A stretch of 40,079 bases of DNA. Source: a virus. A program made the translations under genes and the position numbers. The notes beneath the pieces are model-generated. The model did no database searches. It saw only the letters and a program-made list of their open reading frames with translations, and was not told the origin of the DNA. Shown here piece by piece: positions 30,885 to 38,725 of this stretch (within the stretch, counting starts at the first letter, position 1; each line of letters starts with the position of its first letter). Location: IMG/VR virus record IMGVR_UViG_3300033149_007553, positions 1 through 40,079 of that record; one strand, written 5' to 3'.

Positions 30885-31945
30885 TGGGCTACTGGGGTAT
30901 CGCAACCGGCGTGATCGGCTCGGCCGAGCTGGCCGATGGCAGCATTGTCGCCATCGACCTGGCGGATGGTGCCGTCACGACGTGCAAGCTGGCCAACGAC
31001 GCTGTCACCGACATGAAGCTCGCGCCGGAGGCCGTCCAGACGGCCCACGTCGCCGACGGCGCCATCGTCGCGGCCCATATCGGCATGGGCCAGGTCTTCG
31101 GCGCGCACATCAGCGACGACCAGATCGGCAACAGCAAGCTCGTCAACGGGTCAATCACCGGCGGCAAGCTCTGCTACGGCGGCGGCTTCAACTTCGCAGG
31201 CAAGGTCCGCACCTGTGGGAGCTGCGGATTCGTCATCCCCAATGGCGTCGGATCTTCCGAGGCTGGTGGGCTTCGCTACTGCAGCGCCAGTTCGGTCCTC
31301 CAGTACTACAACGGCTCGTGGCAGAGCATCACCGAGAGCGGCTACCAGCTCGGGACCGACTTCTACCTGCCCACCAGCCACGCCTGGAGCCAGGACGGGG
31401 AGCTCTGGTGGGACAGCGGCTCCTACCGCCCCGCGTTCTACTGCGGCGGGTCCACCTACTGCCTGTCCACGTACGAGGAGTTCAGCAACCTGTGCAGCAC
31501 CGTTGATGACGTCTGCTCCTGCGTGGCCGACAACTGCTCGCGCATCGACAGCCTGGAGTCGGCCGGCTTCTACTCCCTCGGAGACGACTTCTACCTGCCG
31601 TCGTCTCACGCATGGTCCGATGACGGCGAGCTGTGGTGGGACAGCACCTACTACCGCCCCGCGTTCTACTGTGGCGGCAGCGAGTACGGGGTTCTCAGCA
31701 ACCCGCTGCCGACCACCGTCCCCGGGAACGACGGTGAGTTGAAGTGGGACGACTGCAACTACCGGCCGCAGTACTGCTGCGGGGGATCGGGCTACGAGCT
31801 GTGGGCGCTGTGCACGCCGCTGACCATCCCGACCGCTTACGACGGCAGCAACAACGGGGAGCTGCGGTGGTGCAGCAGCTACAACCGGCTGGAGTTCTAC
31901 TGCAACGGCTCCTGGTACTACATCAACAGCGACGGCAGCGCGTGA
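30884..31945 (+). CDS. Cysteine-rich fibre-like protein with repeats
   Basis: A 353-residue protein in two parts. The first 105 residues consist of short repeats such as GSIVAIDLADGAV, NDAVTDMKLAPEAV and DGAIVAAHI, typical of a beta-helical tail fibre shaft. The rest carries at least four copies of a unit GEL-W-(5-6)-R-x-x-FYC-x-GS-x-Y, for example DGELWWDSGSYRPAFYCGGS and DGELWWDSTYYRPAFYCGGS, often preceded by FYLPTSHAWS. Phage proteins with GxLRYxxxxxxLxFYNGSxW repeats are known, but here a cysteine stands in most units (about 18 cysteines in all), implying disulfides or metal sites. It may contact the host surface. Confidence 0.8.
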   Translation: MGYWGIATGVIGSAELADGSIVAIDLADGAVTTCKLANDAVTDMKLAPEAVQTAHVADGAIVAAHIGMGQVFGAHISDDQIGNSKLVNGSITGGKLCYGGGFNFAGKVRTCGSCGFVIPNGVGSSEAGGLRYCSASSVLQYYNGSWQSITESGYQLGTDFYLPTSHAWSQDGELWWDSGSYRPAFYCGGSTYCLSTYEEFSNLCSTVDDVCSCVADNCSRIDSLESAGFYSLGDDFYLPSSHAWSDDGELWWDSTYYRPAFYCGGSEYGVLSNPLPTTVPGNDGELKWDDCNYRPQYCCGGSGYELWALCTPLTIPTAYDGSNNGELRWCSSYNRLEFYCNGSWYYINSDGSA

Positions 31946-31966
31946 CGGGAGGCACGGGAAGACCCC

Positions 31967-32512
31967 ATGAGCAAGCCGAAGTTCTACATCGACCCGACGA
32001 AGACACGGGCCATCGTACTGACCTGGCCGGACCGGTCGCTGACGTGGGAGGCGGCGGCGTGGCTGTACAACACGTTCCCGCCGCCGAACGTCATCGCGCT
32101 GTGCGTTCGGGGGATCACCGAGGCTCGCAACACCGCGGTCCGCGAGCTGGTGCTCAAGGCCCCAGAGAAGATCACGGACTTCATCTTCATGGACCGCGAT
32201 ATGCGCCCGGGGTTGGCGACGCTACCGTTCCTCCAGGCCGACGGGGACATCGTGGCCTGCGAGTACCCGCTGGCCGACATGCGCGCGTGGGCGGACCCCA
32301 CCGCCCTGCACATGGGGCTGGTCCGCGTCAAGCGGAAGGTCTTCGAGGCCGTCGAGGCCCCGTGGTTCCTGTTCGAGTACTCGCCCGACGGCGCGCGGCG
32401 CGCCAAGTGTGAGTGCGCGTACTTCCGAGACAAGGCCCTGGCCGCGGGGTTCGGCCTGGTCCGCGCCGGCTGGTGCGACCACGACCCGCATGCCGTGGGC
32501 GGCAGACACTGA
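31967..32512 (+). CDS. Glycosyltransferase-like (GT-A) protein
   Basis: A 181-residue protein. After the N-terminal strand (RAIVLTWPDRSLTWEAA) it has a nucleotide-sugar fold pattern with GITEARNTAVREL (about 48-60) and the DxD-containing ITDFIFMDRDMRPGLATLPF (about 69-88). EYPLADMRAWADP follows, and GWCDHDPHAVGGRH at the end could hold the metal or product. This fits small GT-A glycosyltransferases seen in phages. The place next to a fibre-like gene suggests it modifies that protein or host surface glycans. Confidence 0.72.
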   Translation: MSKPKFYIDPTKTRAIVLTWPDRSLTWEAAAWLYNTFPPPNVIALCVRGITEARNTAVRELVLKAPEKITDFIFMDRDMRPGLATLPFLQADGDIVACEYPLADMRAWADPTALHMGLVRVKRKVFEAVEAPWFLFEYSPDGARRAKCECAYFRDKALAAGFGLVRAGWCDHDPHAVGGRH

Positions 32513-32525
32513 GGAGGCAAGGGAA

Positions 32526-32759
32526 ATGCCCAGACAAGTTACGACCGAGATCATCGACACGCCGGAAGGCAAGCAGCTTCGCATGCGAGAGGTCCGCACG
32601 CGGCAGCGGGAGCTTCGTGCCCGCCAGGTCGAGCAGATGATCGCCGGCATGGATCGCCGGATCACGGGCCTTCAGAGGGACCTGGCGAACGTCCAGGCCG
32701 AGAGGGACGACCTGGCGGACAAGCTCGCCCAGATGCAGGCGGCGCCCCAGGGCGCCTGA
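32526..32759 (+). CDS. Small coiled-coil protein
   Basis: A 77-residue, highly charged helical protein: MREVRTRQRELRARQVEQMI and LQRDLANVQAERDDLADKLA form heptads over nearly the full length. It lies between the glycosyltransferase and the tail tube. It may trimerise with the fibre-like protein or act in assembly; no family is recognised. Confidence 0.7.
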   Translation: MPRQVTTEIIDTPEGKQLRMREVRTRQRELRARQVEQMIAGMDRRITGLQRDLANVQAERDDLADKLAQMQAAPQGA

Positions 32760-32788
32760 TTCGTGTGACAGGCAAGGAGGCCTGAACG

Positions 32789-33244
32789 ATGAGCGACAAC
32801 TTCACGCTCGGGATGGACTGCAAGCTGTACTACAAGACCACGCCGCTGACGGGTCCGCCCGACGGGACCGGCTGGACCGAGATCGACAACGCCAAGGACG
32901 TGAACCTCCAGCAGGAGAACGGCGAGGCGGACATCACCACGCGCGCCAACAACGGCTGGCGGGCCACGGCCGCGACGCTGAAGGAGGCGACCATCGAGTT
33001 CGAGATGCTCTGGAAGCCCTCGGACGCCGCCTTCACCGCGATCCTGAACGCCTGGCTGAACGCCTCCGAGATCGCCGTCGCGGCCCTGGATGGTGCGATC
33101 GACGAGGCCGGCAACCAGGGGCTGGTGAGCAACTGCATGGTGACGAGCTTCACCCGCAACGAGCCGTTGGAGGAGGCCGTGACGGTGAGTGTCACGCTCA
33201 AGCCGTCCAGCTACACCACGTGGTACACGGTGCCGGGGAGCTAA
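32789..33244 (+). CDS. Major tail tube protein
   Basis: A 151-residue protein typical of phage tail tube proteins: a beta-rich start (LGMDCKLYYKTTPL), WTEIDNAKDVNLQQENGEAD, TTRANNGWRATAATLKEATI, then EFEMLWKPSDAAFTAI and an end VTVSVTLKPSS. It forms the tube through which DNA passes. It precedes the tail chaperone genes in the usual order. Confidence 0.88.
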   Translation: MSDNFTLGMDCKLYYKTTPLTGPPDGTGWTEIDNAKDVNLQQENGEADITTRANNGWRATAATLKEATIEFEMLWKPSDAAFTAILNAWLNASEIAVAALDGAIDEAGNQGLVSNCMVTSFTRNEPLEEAVTVSVTLKPSSYTTWYTVPGS

Positions 33245-33247
33245 GCC

Positions 33248-33769
33248 ATGCGGAGCTTCAAGGACAACGCCGACCGGACGTGGACAGTCACGCTGAACGT
33301 CTACGCCGTCAAGAAGGTCCGCGATTTGCTGGGTGTGGACCTGCTGGACCTCGGCGGCGAGCCCTCGACTTCGGCCGGGCCAGTCGACAAGCCGGACAAC
33401 GGGCTTCTGTACCGCCTGATCGCCGACCCCGTCCTGCTGGTGGACGTGCTGTACGTCGTCTGCCAGGAGCAGGCCGACGAGGCGAACGTCACGGACGAGC
33501 AGTTCGGCCGGGCCATGGCGGGCGACGCAATCGACGGCGCAACGAAGGCCTTCCTGGAGGAGCTGGCGGATTTTACCCCGAGCCCGCGCGACCGCGCGCG
33601 GGCCAGAAAGGTGATCGACGCGACGTGGAAGCTGATCGACAGGGCCCAGGACGTCCTGGACGCCAGGGCCGACGCGGAACTGGATCGCGCCGCGGAGGCC
33701 GCGTTGTCGGCCCTTGGCAGCTCGTCTGGGAGCTCGCCGGCTTCGTCGGAACCGACCCCGGCCCCCTGA
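33248..33769 (+). CDS. Tail assembly chaperone, first frame (gpG-like)
   Basis: A 173-residue protein. The start is MRSFKDNADRTWTVTLNVYA, followed by VRDLLGVDLLDL, LVDVLYVVCQEQADE and AFLEELADFTPSPRDRARAR, as in gpG-like chaperones that bind the tape measure. The low-complexity end (Ser, Ala and Pro rich) after about 155 is the portion that an alternative frame replaces. The -1 frame open from upstream to 34026 carries a conserved-looking second part. Confidence 0.8.
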   Translation: MRSFKDNADRTWTVTLNVYAVKKVRDLLGVDLLDLGGEPSTSAGPVDKPDNGLLYRLIADPVLLVDVLYVVCQEQADEANVTDEQFGRAMAGDAIDGATKAFLEELADFTPSPRDRARARKVIDATWKLIDRAQDVLDARADAELDRAAEAALSALGSSSGSSPASSEPTPAP

Positions 33770-34026
33770 CGATCCGCGAGCTGCTGTGGATGGCCGGGGG
33801 CCGCAACCGGCGGCTCTGGGACCATTCAGCCACGATCGCAGCCGCGGCGCTCAGCGCGTTCCGGACCAAGATGATCGACCCCGCCAAGCTGCACCCGTAC
33901 GAGCGCGGCGGAAGGAAGAGCAAAGGCATCCCGCTGACGGCGGGCAACATCGGAATCCTCAAGACGGTCTTCGTGGACGGCCCCGCCAGGAGGGCGGGGC
34001 GCAACGGCAAGGAGCAAGGGCCATGA
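33700..34026 (+). CDS. Tail chaperone extension in the -1 frame (gpGT-like)
   Basis: The frame one base back relative to the 33248 gene reads PWQLVWELAGFVGTDPGPLT followed by IRELLWMAGGRNRRLWDHSA and ends at 34026. No start codon with a ribosome site precedes this segment. The WELAG...LTIRELLWMA pattern is that of the second part of tail chaperones made by -1 frameshifting (lambda G-GT). The product would be the 33248 protein shifted before about 33712. The coordinate given is only where the segment becomes recognisable. No canonical slippery heptamer was found. Confidence 0.7.
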   Translation, partial: RVVGPWQLVWELAGFVGTDPGPLTIRELLWMAGGRNRRLWDHSATIAAAALSAFRTKMIDPAKLHPYERGGRKSKGIPLTAGNIGILKTVFVDGPARRAGRNGKEQGP

Positions 34027-34250
34027 GATGGATCGCATGGGTCGTGTTGGTGCTGGTGGTGCTGACCATGGTCGGCTGCCAGTGGGCAAAGTTCAGCGAG
34101 GCGTGGAACGGTCCTCAGGCCGGCGCGAGCAAGGCCACGCTGGCGACGGACGGGCGCTTCCGCTACGTGCCGGTCGGCACCGGCCGCTGGCGGGACGCCG
34201 ACGGCAAGGAGCACACCGAGACGGTGTACGCCCGCGTCAAGGCGAAGTGA
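34023..34250 (+). CDS. Small lipoprotein
   Basis: A 75-residue protein with an N-terminal hydrophobic segment (MRWIAWVVLVLVVLTMVGC) ending in the lipobox-like LTMVGC, so Cys 19 may be lipidated. The mature part is small and polar, ending with the charged HTETVYARVKAK. The start overlaps the previous stop (ATGA). Phage lipoproteins include spanins and superinfection-exclusion proteins; neither can be assigned. Its place in the tail operon is unusual. Confidence 0.75.
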   Translation: MRWIAWVVLVLVVLTMVGCQWAKFSEAWNGPQAGASKATLATDGRFRYVPVGTGRWRDADGKEHTETVYARVKAK

Positions 34251-34287
34251 GCAGGCGGCCAGGAACCAAGGAAGGAGACGCAGAGCC

Positions 34288-35019
34288 ATGAAGGCAGGAA
34301 CGTGGATCATCGCGGTGCTGGTGGTGTCGCTGATGGTGATGACGTGCCCGGCTGCGGACGCCCCCGCGCCGGCGAGGGACGGGAAGGTGGAGGTCACCCC
34401 TGCCCGGCCCGACGTGACGTACAAGGCCGACGGCGGAACCTACCGCCGGGAAACGACCGTGATCGCCCCGCCGTGGGGCAGCGACCCGGCCAAGACGGTC
34501 TCGGCCATCAAGCCCTTCCAGGCCGAAGGCATCACGCTGCCCGACTTCCGCAGCGACGGAATGGACGTGCGCGGCGGAGGCGGGTCGTTCAGCGGCGGCG
34601 GGATGGAGAGCATCCAGGACGTGGTGCGCCGTCGGCCGGTGCTGCTGTGTGTGATCGGCGGTCTGGCGCTGCTGGCGGGAATCGTCGTGGCGATCTGGGC
34701 GGGGCGCGTGATGCTCGGCCTGGCCGTGTCGGCCGGGGGTGGCGCGCTGATCGCCGCCGGCGTGCTCTTCGAGGCCTACCCGTGGGTGGTGCTCCTCGCG
34801 GCGCTCGTGGCCATCGGCCTGGGCATCTGGTGGGTCGTGGACGCCCGCTTCGCCGGCCGGGCCAAGGTGGCGCTGGCCGCTGTGGTCCGTGGCGTGGAGA
34901 AGGCCACCGGCAGCGCGGACGTGAAGGCCGCGATCGGCGACGCCGCGAAGCAGGCCGGCAGGACGAGCGTCGTGAAGGACACGATCTCCCAGGCCAAGCG
35001 ACAGGCCCGGATCAGTTGA
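34288..35019 (+). CDS. Membrane protein with signal peptide and three membrane segments
   Basis: A 243-residue protein: signal sequence (TWIIAVLVVSLMVMTCPAAD), an extracytoplasmic stretch of about 90 residues ending in a Gly-rich GGGGSFSGGG, then hydrophobic segments PVLLCVIGGLALLAGIVVAI, VMLGLAVSAGGGALIAAGVL and WVVLLAALVAIGLGIWWVV, and a basic, helical cytoplasmic tail. The number of segments recalls holins, but the large extracytoplasmic part does not. Function unknown. It follows the lipoprotein by 37 bases. Confidence 0.8.
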   Translation: MKAGTWIIAVLVVSLMVMTCPAADAPAPARDGKVEVTPARPDVTYKADGGTYRRETTVIAPPWGSDPAKTVSAIKPFQAEGITLPDFRSDGMDVRGGGGSFSGGGMESIQDVVRRRPVLLCVIGGLALLAGIVVAIWAGRVMLGLAVSAGGGALIAAGVLFEAYPWVVLLAALVAIGLGIWWVVDARFAGRAKVALAAVVRGVEKATGSADVKAAIGDAAKQAGRTSVVKDTISQAKRQARIS

Positions 35020-35047
35020 CAGGCCCGCAGCGGCCGGGAGCGGTCCC

Positions 35048-35197
35048 ATGCTCGTGGAGACGTACTGGATCGACGTGACGTTCTGGCCATGGGCGCTGTG
35101 GCCCCCCTTCGCGTGGCTCTGGCGGTGGATGGGCCACGTGCCACGCTGGACCGTGCGCATCCGTCCGTGCGACCCGCCGCCCGATCGGCGCGAGTAA
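35048..35197 (+). CDS. 49-residue tryptophan-rich small membrane protein
   Basis: A short frame from ATG 35048 giving MLVETYWIDVTFWPWALWPP, then FAWLWRWMGHVPRWTV and a polar end. Eight of 49 residues are tryptophan, and the hydrophobic part could span or lie on a membrane. It is placed between the membrane protein and the gp10-like gene with little spare sequence. The ribosome site is weak (GGAGCGG). Alternatively the frame is not translated. Confidence 0.5.
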   Translation: MLVETYWIDVTFWPWALWPPFAWLWRWMGHVPRWTVRIRPCDPPPDRRE

Positions 35198-35201
35198 CGC
35201 C

Positions 35202-35645
35202 ATGCTGCGGATGAAGACGGTCAGCGTGGAGACGTTCTTCGACCGCAGGAAGGTCATCCGCGCGGCCGACAGGGCCAACCGGCGGAACCTCTCCAAGGCG
35301 GGCGCCTTCATCCGCACGGCTGCGAGGCACAGCATCCGCAAGCGCAAGGGCGCATCGCCGCCCGGCTCGCCGCCCAGCTCGCACACGGGACTGCTTCGGC
35401 GGTTCATCTTCTTCGGCTACGAGCGCAGTCGGCAGACTGTCGTCGTCGGCCCGATGCGGCTGAACCAGAAGGCCGGGGCAGCCCCCGCAGCCCTTGAACA
35501 CGGCGGGACATCGGTGGTGGTCGAAGGCACGCGCCGGCGGCGCCGGAAGCGCCCCGTGCGGATTCGGGCGCGCCCCTATATGGGCCCGGCGCTGGCCAAG
35601 GAAGCGCCGAAGTTCCCGAAGCTCTGGGCGAATTCGATCAAGTGA
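35202..35645 (+). CDS. HK97 gp10-like tail component
   Basis: A 147-residue basic protein: KVIRAADRANRRNLSKAGAF, IRTAARHSIRKRKGASPPGS, PPSSHTGLLRRFIFFGYERS, then a loop AAPAALEHGG and RARPYMGPALAKEAPK near the end. The KxxxxxG..PPSxHTGxLRRxIxF and PYMxPAL patterns match gp10/minor tail assembly proteins at the head-tail interface. Its place after the membrane genes is late for that class. Confidence 0.82.
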   Translation: MLRMKTVSVETFFDRRKVIRAADRANRRNLSKAGAFIRTAARHSIRKRKGASPPGSPPSSHTGLLRRFIFFGYERSRQTVVVGPMRLNQKAGAAPAALEHGGTSVVVEGTRRRRRKRPVRIRARPYMGPALAKEAPKFPKLWANSIK

Positions 35646-35664
35646 CGGAAGAGGAGCACTCGCC

Positions 35665-35934
35665 ATGACGGGATCACAGACCTTGACGGAAACCGACCGC
35701 GAGCTGGCGCCCAAGCCCGCGGGTTTCACGACCACGACGTTCCGCATCTACCGGGCGCGGGACGGCTGGCGATGGCGCGCTGTTCGCGCCAACGGCCGGA
35801 TCGTCGCCGACGGCGCGGAGGCCTACACCCGCAAGGCCGGCGCGCGGCGGGCCGTCTGGCGATTCATCGCCGCGATCGACCGCGAGAACATCCGTGTGTC
35901 CTACCTGCCTGACCGGCAGGCAGGCGAGGACTGA
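35665..35934 (+). CDS. YegP/DUF1508-like small protein
   Basis: An 89-residue protein with FRIYRARDGWRWRAVRANGR, IVADGAEAYTRKAGARRAV, the DUF1508 pattern of a small beta-alpha unit. The family has no clear function. The final residues YLPDRQAGED come from the 21-bp palindrome at 35904, three codons before the stop, so the insertion replaced or extended the C terminus. The GTG of the tape measure follows three bases after the stop. Confidence 0.8.
   Translation: MTGSQTLTETDRELAPKPAGFTTTTFRIYRARDGWRWRAVRANGRIVADGAEAYTRKAGARRAVWRFIAAIDRENIRVSYLPDRQAGED
35904..35924. repeat. 21-bp palindromic repeat, copy 2
   Basis: Arms CCTGCCTG and CAGGCAGG around ACCGG. It is the exact reverse complement of 21017-21037 and is read in the same frame as LPDRQAG in a gene on the opposite strand. 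It lies at the extreme 3' end of the DUF1508-like gene. Confidence 0.8.
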
Positions 35935-35937
35935 TCC

Positions 35938-37890
35938 GTGGCCAACACGACGGGCATCAAGGCCGGTCGGGCGTACGTCGAGCTCGGCGTGGGCGACAAG
36001 CTCACGGCCGGGCTTAAGCGCGCGCAGGCCCGGCTGAAGGCGTTCGGCGAGGGCGTCACACGCTGGGGCACGCGCATCTTCGCCGTTGGCAGCGCCTTCG
36101 CCGCCCCGGCCGTCGTCGCGGCGAAGTCCTTCGCCAGGATGGGCGACCAGGTCGCCAAGATGGCCAAGCGGACCGGCCTGTCCGTCGAGACGCTCTCGGA
36201 ACTGCGCTTCGTCGCCAGCCAGACCGGCACGGAGTTCGAGTCGCTGGAGATGGCCTTCCGCAAGATGCAGCGGTCCATCTACGACGCCGGACGGGGCTTG
36301 TCCACACAGACGGACGCTCTGGCCGACCTGGGGCTGCGGTTCGAGGAGCTGGACGGGCTGTCGCCCGAGCAGCAGTTCAAGCTGCTGGCCGAGGCGATCT
36401 CGCGGATCGAGGATCCCACGCGCCGGGCCGGGATCGCGATGACGCTCTTCGGGCGGACGGGCACGAACCTGCTGCCGATGTTCGCCCACGGGGCGGCGGG
36501 GATCGAGAAGCTCCAGGCGGAGGCCCGCCGGCTCGGGCTGACGATGAGCGGGAAGGACGCCAAGGCGGCCGAGGACCTCACCGATGCCTTCGACAAGCTG
36601 TGGAAGGTCGTCAAGATGGTGGTCTTCCAGGTCGGCGCGGCCCTCGGGCCCGCGTTGACGGAGATCGGCGAGCGAATGGCAGCGTGGGCGTCGTCGGCAA
36701 TCTCCTGGATCAGCCAGAACCGCGGCCTGATCGTTTCGCTGGCGAAGCTCGCCGCTGGGATCGTGGCGGCCGGTGCGGCGCTGATCGCGGTCGGCAAGGC
36801 CGTGACGCTGTTCTCCAGCCTGATCGGCGTGGCCGCGACGGTCCTGGGGGCGCTGCTGTCGCCCATCGGCATGGTGGTCACCGCCGTCGGGGCGCTGGGC
36901 GCGTACCTGCTGACGTCGACGCAGGTCGGGGGAAAGGCCCTCGACTGGCTCGGCGGGAAGTTCGCCACACTGAAGGAGGACGCCCTGGCGGCCTACCAGG
37001 GCATTGGCGACGCGCTCGCCGCCGGCGACCTCGGCCTGGCCGCGAGGATTCTGTGGCTGACACTCAAGGTCCAATGGAAGCGCGGCGTGCACGCCCTGCT
37101 CGATGTGTGGCTGGGCTTCAAGCACGGCTTCCTCAAGCTCGTCTACGGCACGTGGTACGGGGCGCTGGCCCTGGGAGAGCTGATCTGGCACGGCCTGGAG
37201 ATCGGCTGGATCGAGACGACCAGCTTCCTGTCGAAGACGTGGAGCCGCTTCGTGGGCTTCTTCAAGCGGACTTGGCACCAGATGTCGGCCGCGGCGCAGA
37301 AGGCCTGGACGTGGATCAAGAGCCTCTTCGACGACTCGGTGGACGTCGAGGCCGAGTACGCGCGTATCGACCAGGCCAAGGCCGACGCGATCGCCCGGAT
37401 CGAAGACGACCAGGCCCGGGCCATCGCCCAACGGGAGCAGGAACGTCGGCGGAAGCGCGAGGCCGAAGAACGCCGTCACCAGGCCCGTATGCTGGAGATC
37501 GGCCAGGCCCACCAGCGCAAGCGCGACGAGATGGCCGACGAGTACCGCGACCGGATGAAGGGCGCGGAAGATGAGCTCGCACGGGCCCGAGAGGAGTGGA
37601 AGGCCGCGCTGGCGGAGGCCCGCAAGAAGCGCCAGGCCAGGGAAGCCGAGGCAGGCCCCGACAGGATGCCGGGCCCGGACGACATCCTGAATCGCATCCA
37701 GGCCGCCGCGGGCAGCCTCGGCGAGCAGCTCAAGACCTCCGTGCGGGGCACGTTCAACGCCGCGGCTGGCCTGTTTGGCTTCGGCGCCGGCTCGACGATG
37801 GAACGCACCGCCGTCGCCGCCGAGCAGACCGCCAAGAACACCCGCGATATGAAGCGCCTGCTCGAGGACGCGGGTGCCGAGTTCGAGTAG
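35938..37890 (+). CDS. Tail tape measure protein
   Basis: A 650-residue tail length protein. The N terminus (KAGRAYVELGVGDKLTAGLK) with helical repeats such as SFARMGDQVAKMAKRTGLSV, ETLSELRFVASQTGTEFESL and LFGRTGTNLLPMF is typical of lambda/TP901-type tape measures. Hydrophobic segments occur at about 270-320 (LAKLAAGIVAAGAALIAVGK, then GVAATVLGALLSPIGMVVTA). A long charged coiled coil follows (about 475-570). By its length the tail is about 100 nm at the usual 0.15 nm per residue. The GTG start follows the preceding stop. Confidence 0.9.
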   Translation: MANTTGIKAGRAYVELGVGDKLTAGLKRAQARLKAFGEGVTRWGTRIFAVGSAFAAPAVVAAKSFARMGDQVAKMAKRTGLSVETLSELRFVASQTGTEFESLEMAFRKMQRSIYDAGRGLSTQTDALADLGLRFEELDGLSPEQQFKLLAEAISRIEDPTRRAGIAMTLFGRTGTNLLPMFAHGAAGIEKLQAEARRLGLTMSGKDAKAAEDLTDAFDKLWKVVKMVVFQVGAALGPALTEIGERMAAWASSAISWISQNRGLIVSLAKLAAGIVAAGAALIAVGKAVTLFSSLIGVAATVLGALLSPIGMVVTAVGALGAYLLTSTQVGGKALDWLGGKFATLKEDALAAYQGIGDALAAGDLGLAARILWLTLKVQWKRGVHALLDVWLGFKHGFLKLVYGTWYGALALGELIWHGLEIGWIETTSFLSKTWSRFVGFFKRTWHQMSAAAQKAWTWIKSLFDDSVDVEAEYARIDQAKADAIARIEDDQARAIAQREQERRRKREAEERRHQARMLEIGQAHQRKRDEMADEYRDRMKGAEDELARAREEWKAALAEARKKRQAREAEAGPDRMPGPDDILNRIQAAAGSLGEQLKTSVRGTFNAAAGLFGFGAGSTMERTAVAAEQTAKNTRDMKRLLEDAGAEFE

Positions 37891-37904
37891 GAGGGGAGGC
37901 AAGG

Positions 37905-38723
37905 ATGCCCATCACCGTCGAGGAGAAGTACCTCAGCCGCCCGACGAAGGACAGCGGCCAGGGCGAAGGCACGGAAGAGCTGCTGTCCGTCGAGCTGCAC
38001 TACCTCGTCAAGGGGACGGACAACGAGCTCCTGGCCGCGCAGGCGGTGCGCACTACGGCACCCGCGACGCACAACGGACTGGATCGCGGCGAGATCGCGC
38101 TCGAGCCCATCGGCCCGACGCAGTGGGAAGCGACGGTCCAGTACATCCCGCCCGACTCCCAGGAGATGCAGCCGGGCGACTCGTCCTACAGCTTCGACAC
38201 CGGCGGGGGCACGCAGCACATCACCCACAGCAAGCAGACCGTGGGCAGCTACGCCCCGCCGGGCAAGACGGCCCCCGACTTCGACGGCGCGATCGGCGTG
38301 ACGCAGGACAGCGTGGAGGGCGTGGACATCACCGTGCCCGTCTACCGATTCTCGGAGACGCACATCAAGACCGACGCCCAGGTCACATCCGCCTACAAGG
38401 GCACGTTGTTCGGCCTGACCGGTAAGACCAACAATGGCAGCTTCAAGGGCTTTGCTGCCGGCGAGGTGCTGTTCCTGGGCGCTTCGGGCTCGAAGCGGGC
38501 AGACGGCGACTGGGAAATCACGTTCAACTTTGCCGCCAGCCCAAACAAGACGGGCTTGACGGTCGGCAGCATCACCGGCATTGCCAAGAAGGGCTGGGAG
38601 TACCTCTGGGTCCGTTACGCCGACGAAGTGGACGCCGGGGCGAAGATGCTGGTGAAGAAGCCCGTCGGCGCCTACGTCGAGAAGGTCTACGACGAGGGCG
38701 GCTTCAGCGGCCTGGGGATCTGA
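37905..38723 (+). CDS. Tail-associated virion protein after the tape measure
   Basis: A 272-residue beta-rich protein. GGGGAGG precedes the ATG by a good distance. The body has repeated strands (TEELLSVELHYLVKGTDNEL, PTQWEATVQYIPPDSQEM, SYSFDTGGGTQHITHSKQTV) and VEGVDITVPVYRFSETHIKT, then a part with DWEITFNFAASPNKTG. The location directly after the tape measure is where distal tail or tail tip proteins are encoded. No named family is recognised. Confidence 0.72.
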   Translation: MPITVEEKYLSRPTKDSGQGEGTEELLSVELHYLVKGTDNELLAAQAVRTTAPATHNGLDRGEIALEPIGPTQWEATVQYIPPDSQEMQPGDSSYSFDTGGGTQHITHSKQTVGSYAPPGKTAPDFDGAIGVTQDSVEGVDITVPVYRFSETHIKTDAQVTSAYKGTLFGLTGKTNNGSFKGFAAGEVLFLGASGSKRADGDWEITFNFAASPNKTGLTVGSITGIAKKGWEYLWVRYADEVDAGAKMLVKKPVGAYVEKVYDEGGFSGLGI

Positions 38724-38725
38724 CG

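Noticed and set aside
34237-35160. A minus-strand frame over the membrane-protein genes
   Set aside because: The plus-strand genes have credible signal peptide and membrane segments; the reverse frame is rich in His, Arg and Gly only.
35674-37902. A 742-residue minus-strand frame
   Set aside because: It is antisense to the DUF1508-like and tape measure genes, which have clear family features; composition is that of a reversed frame.
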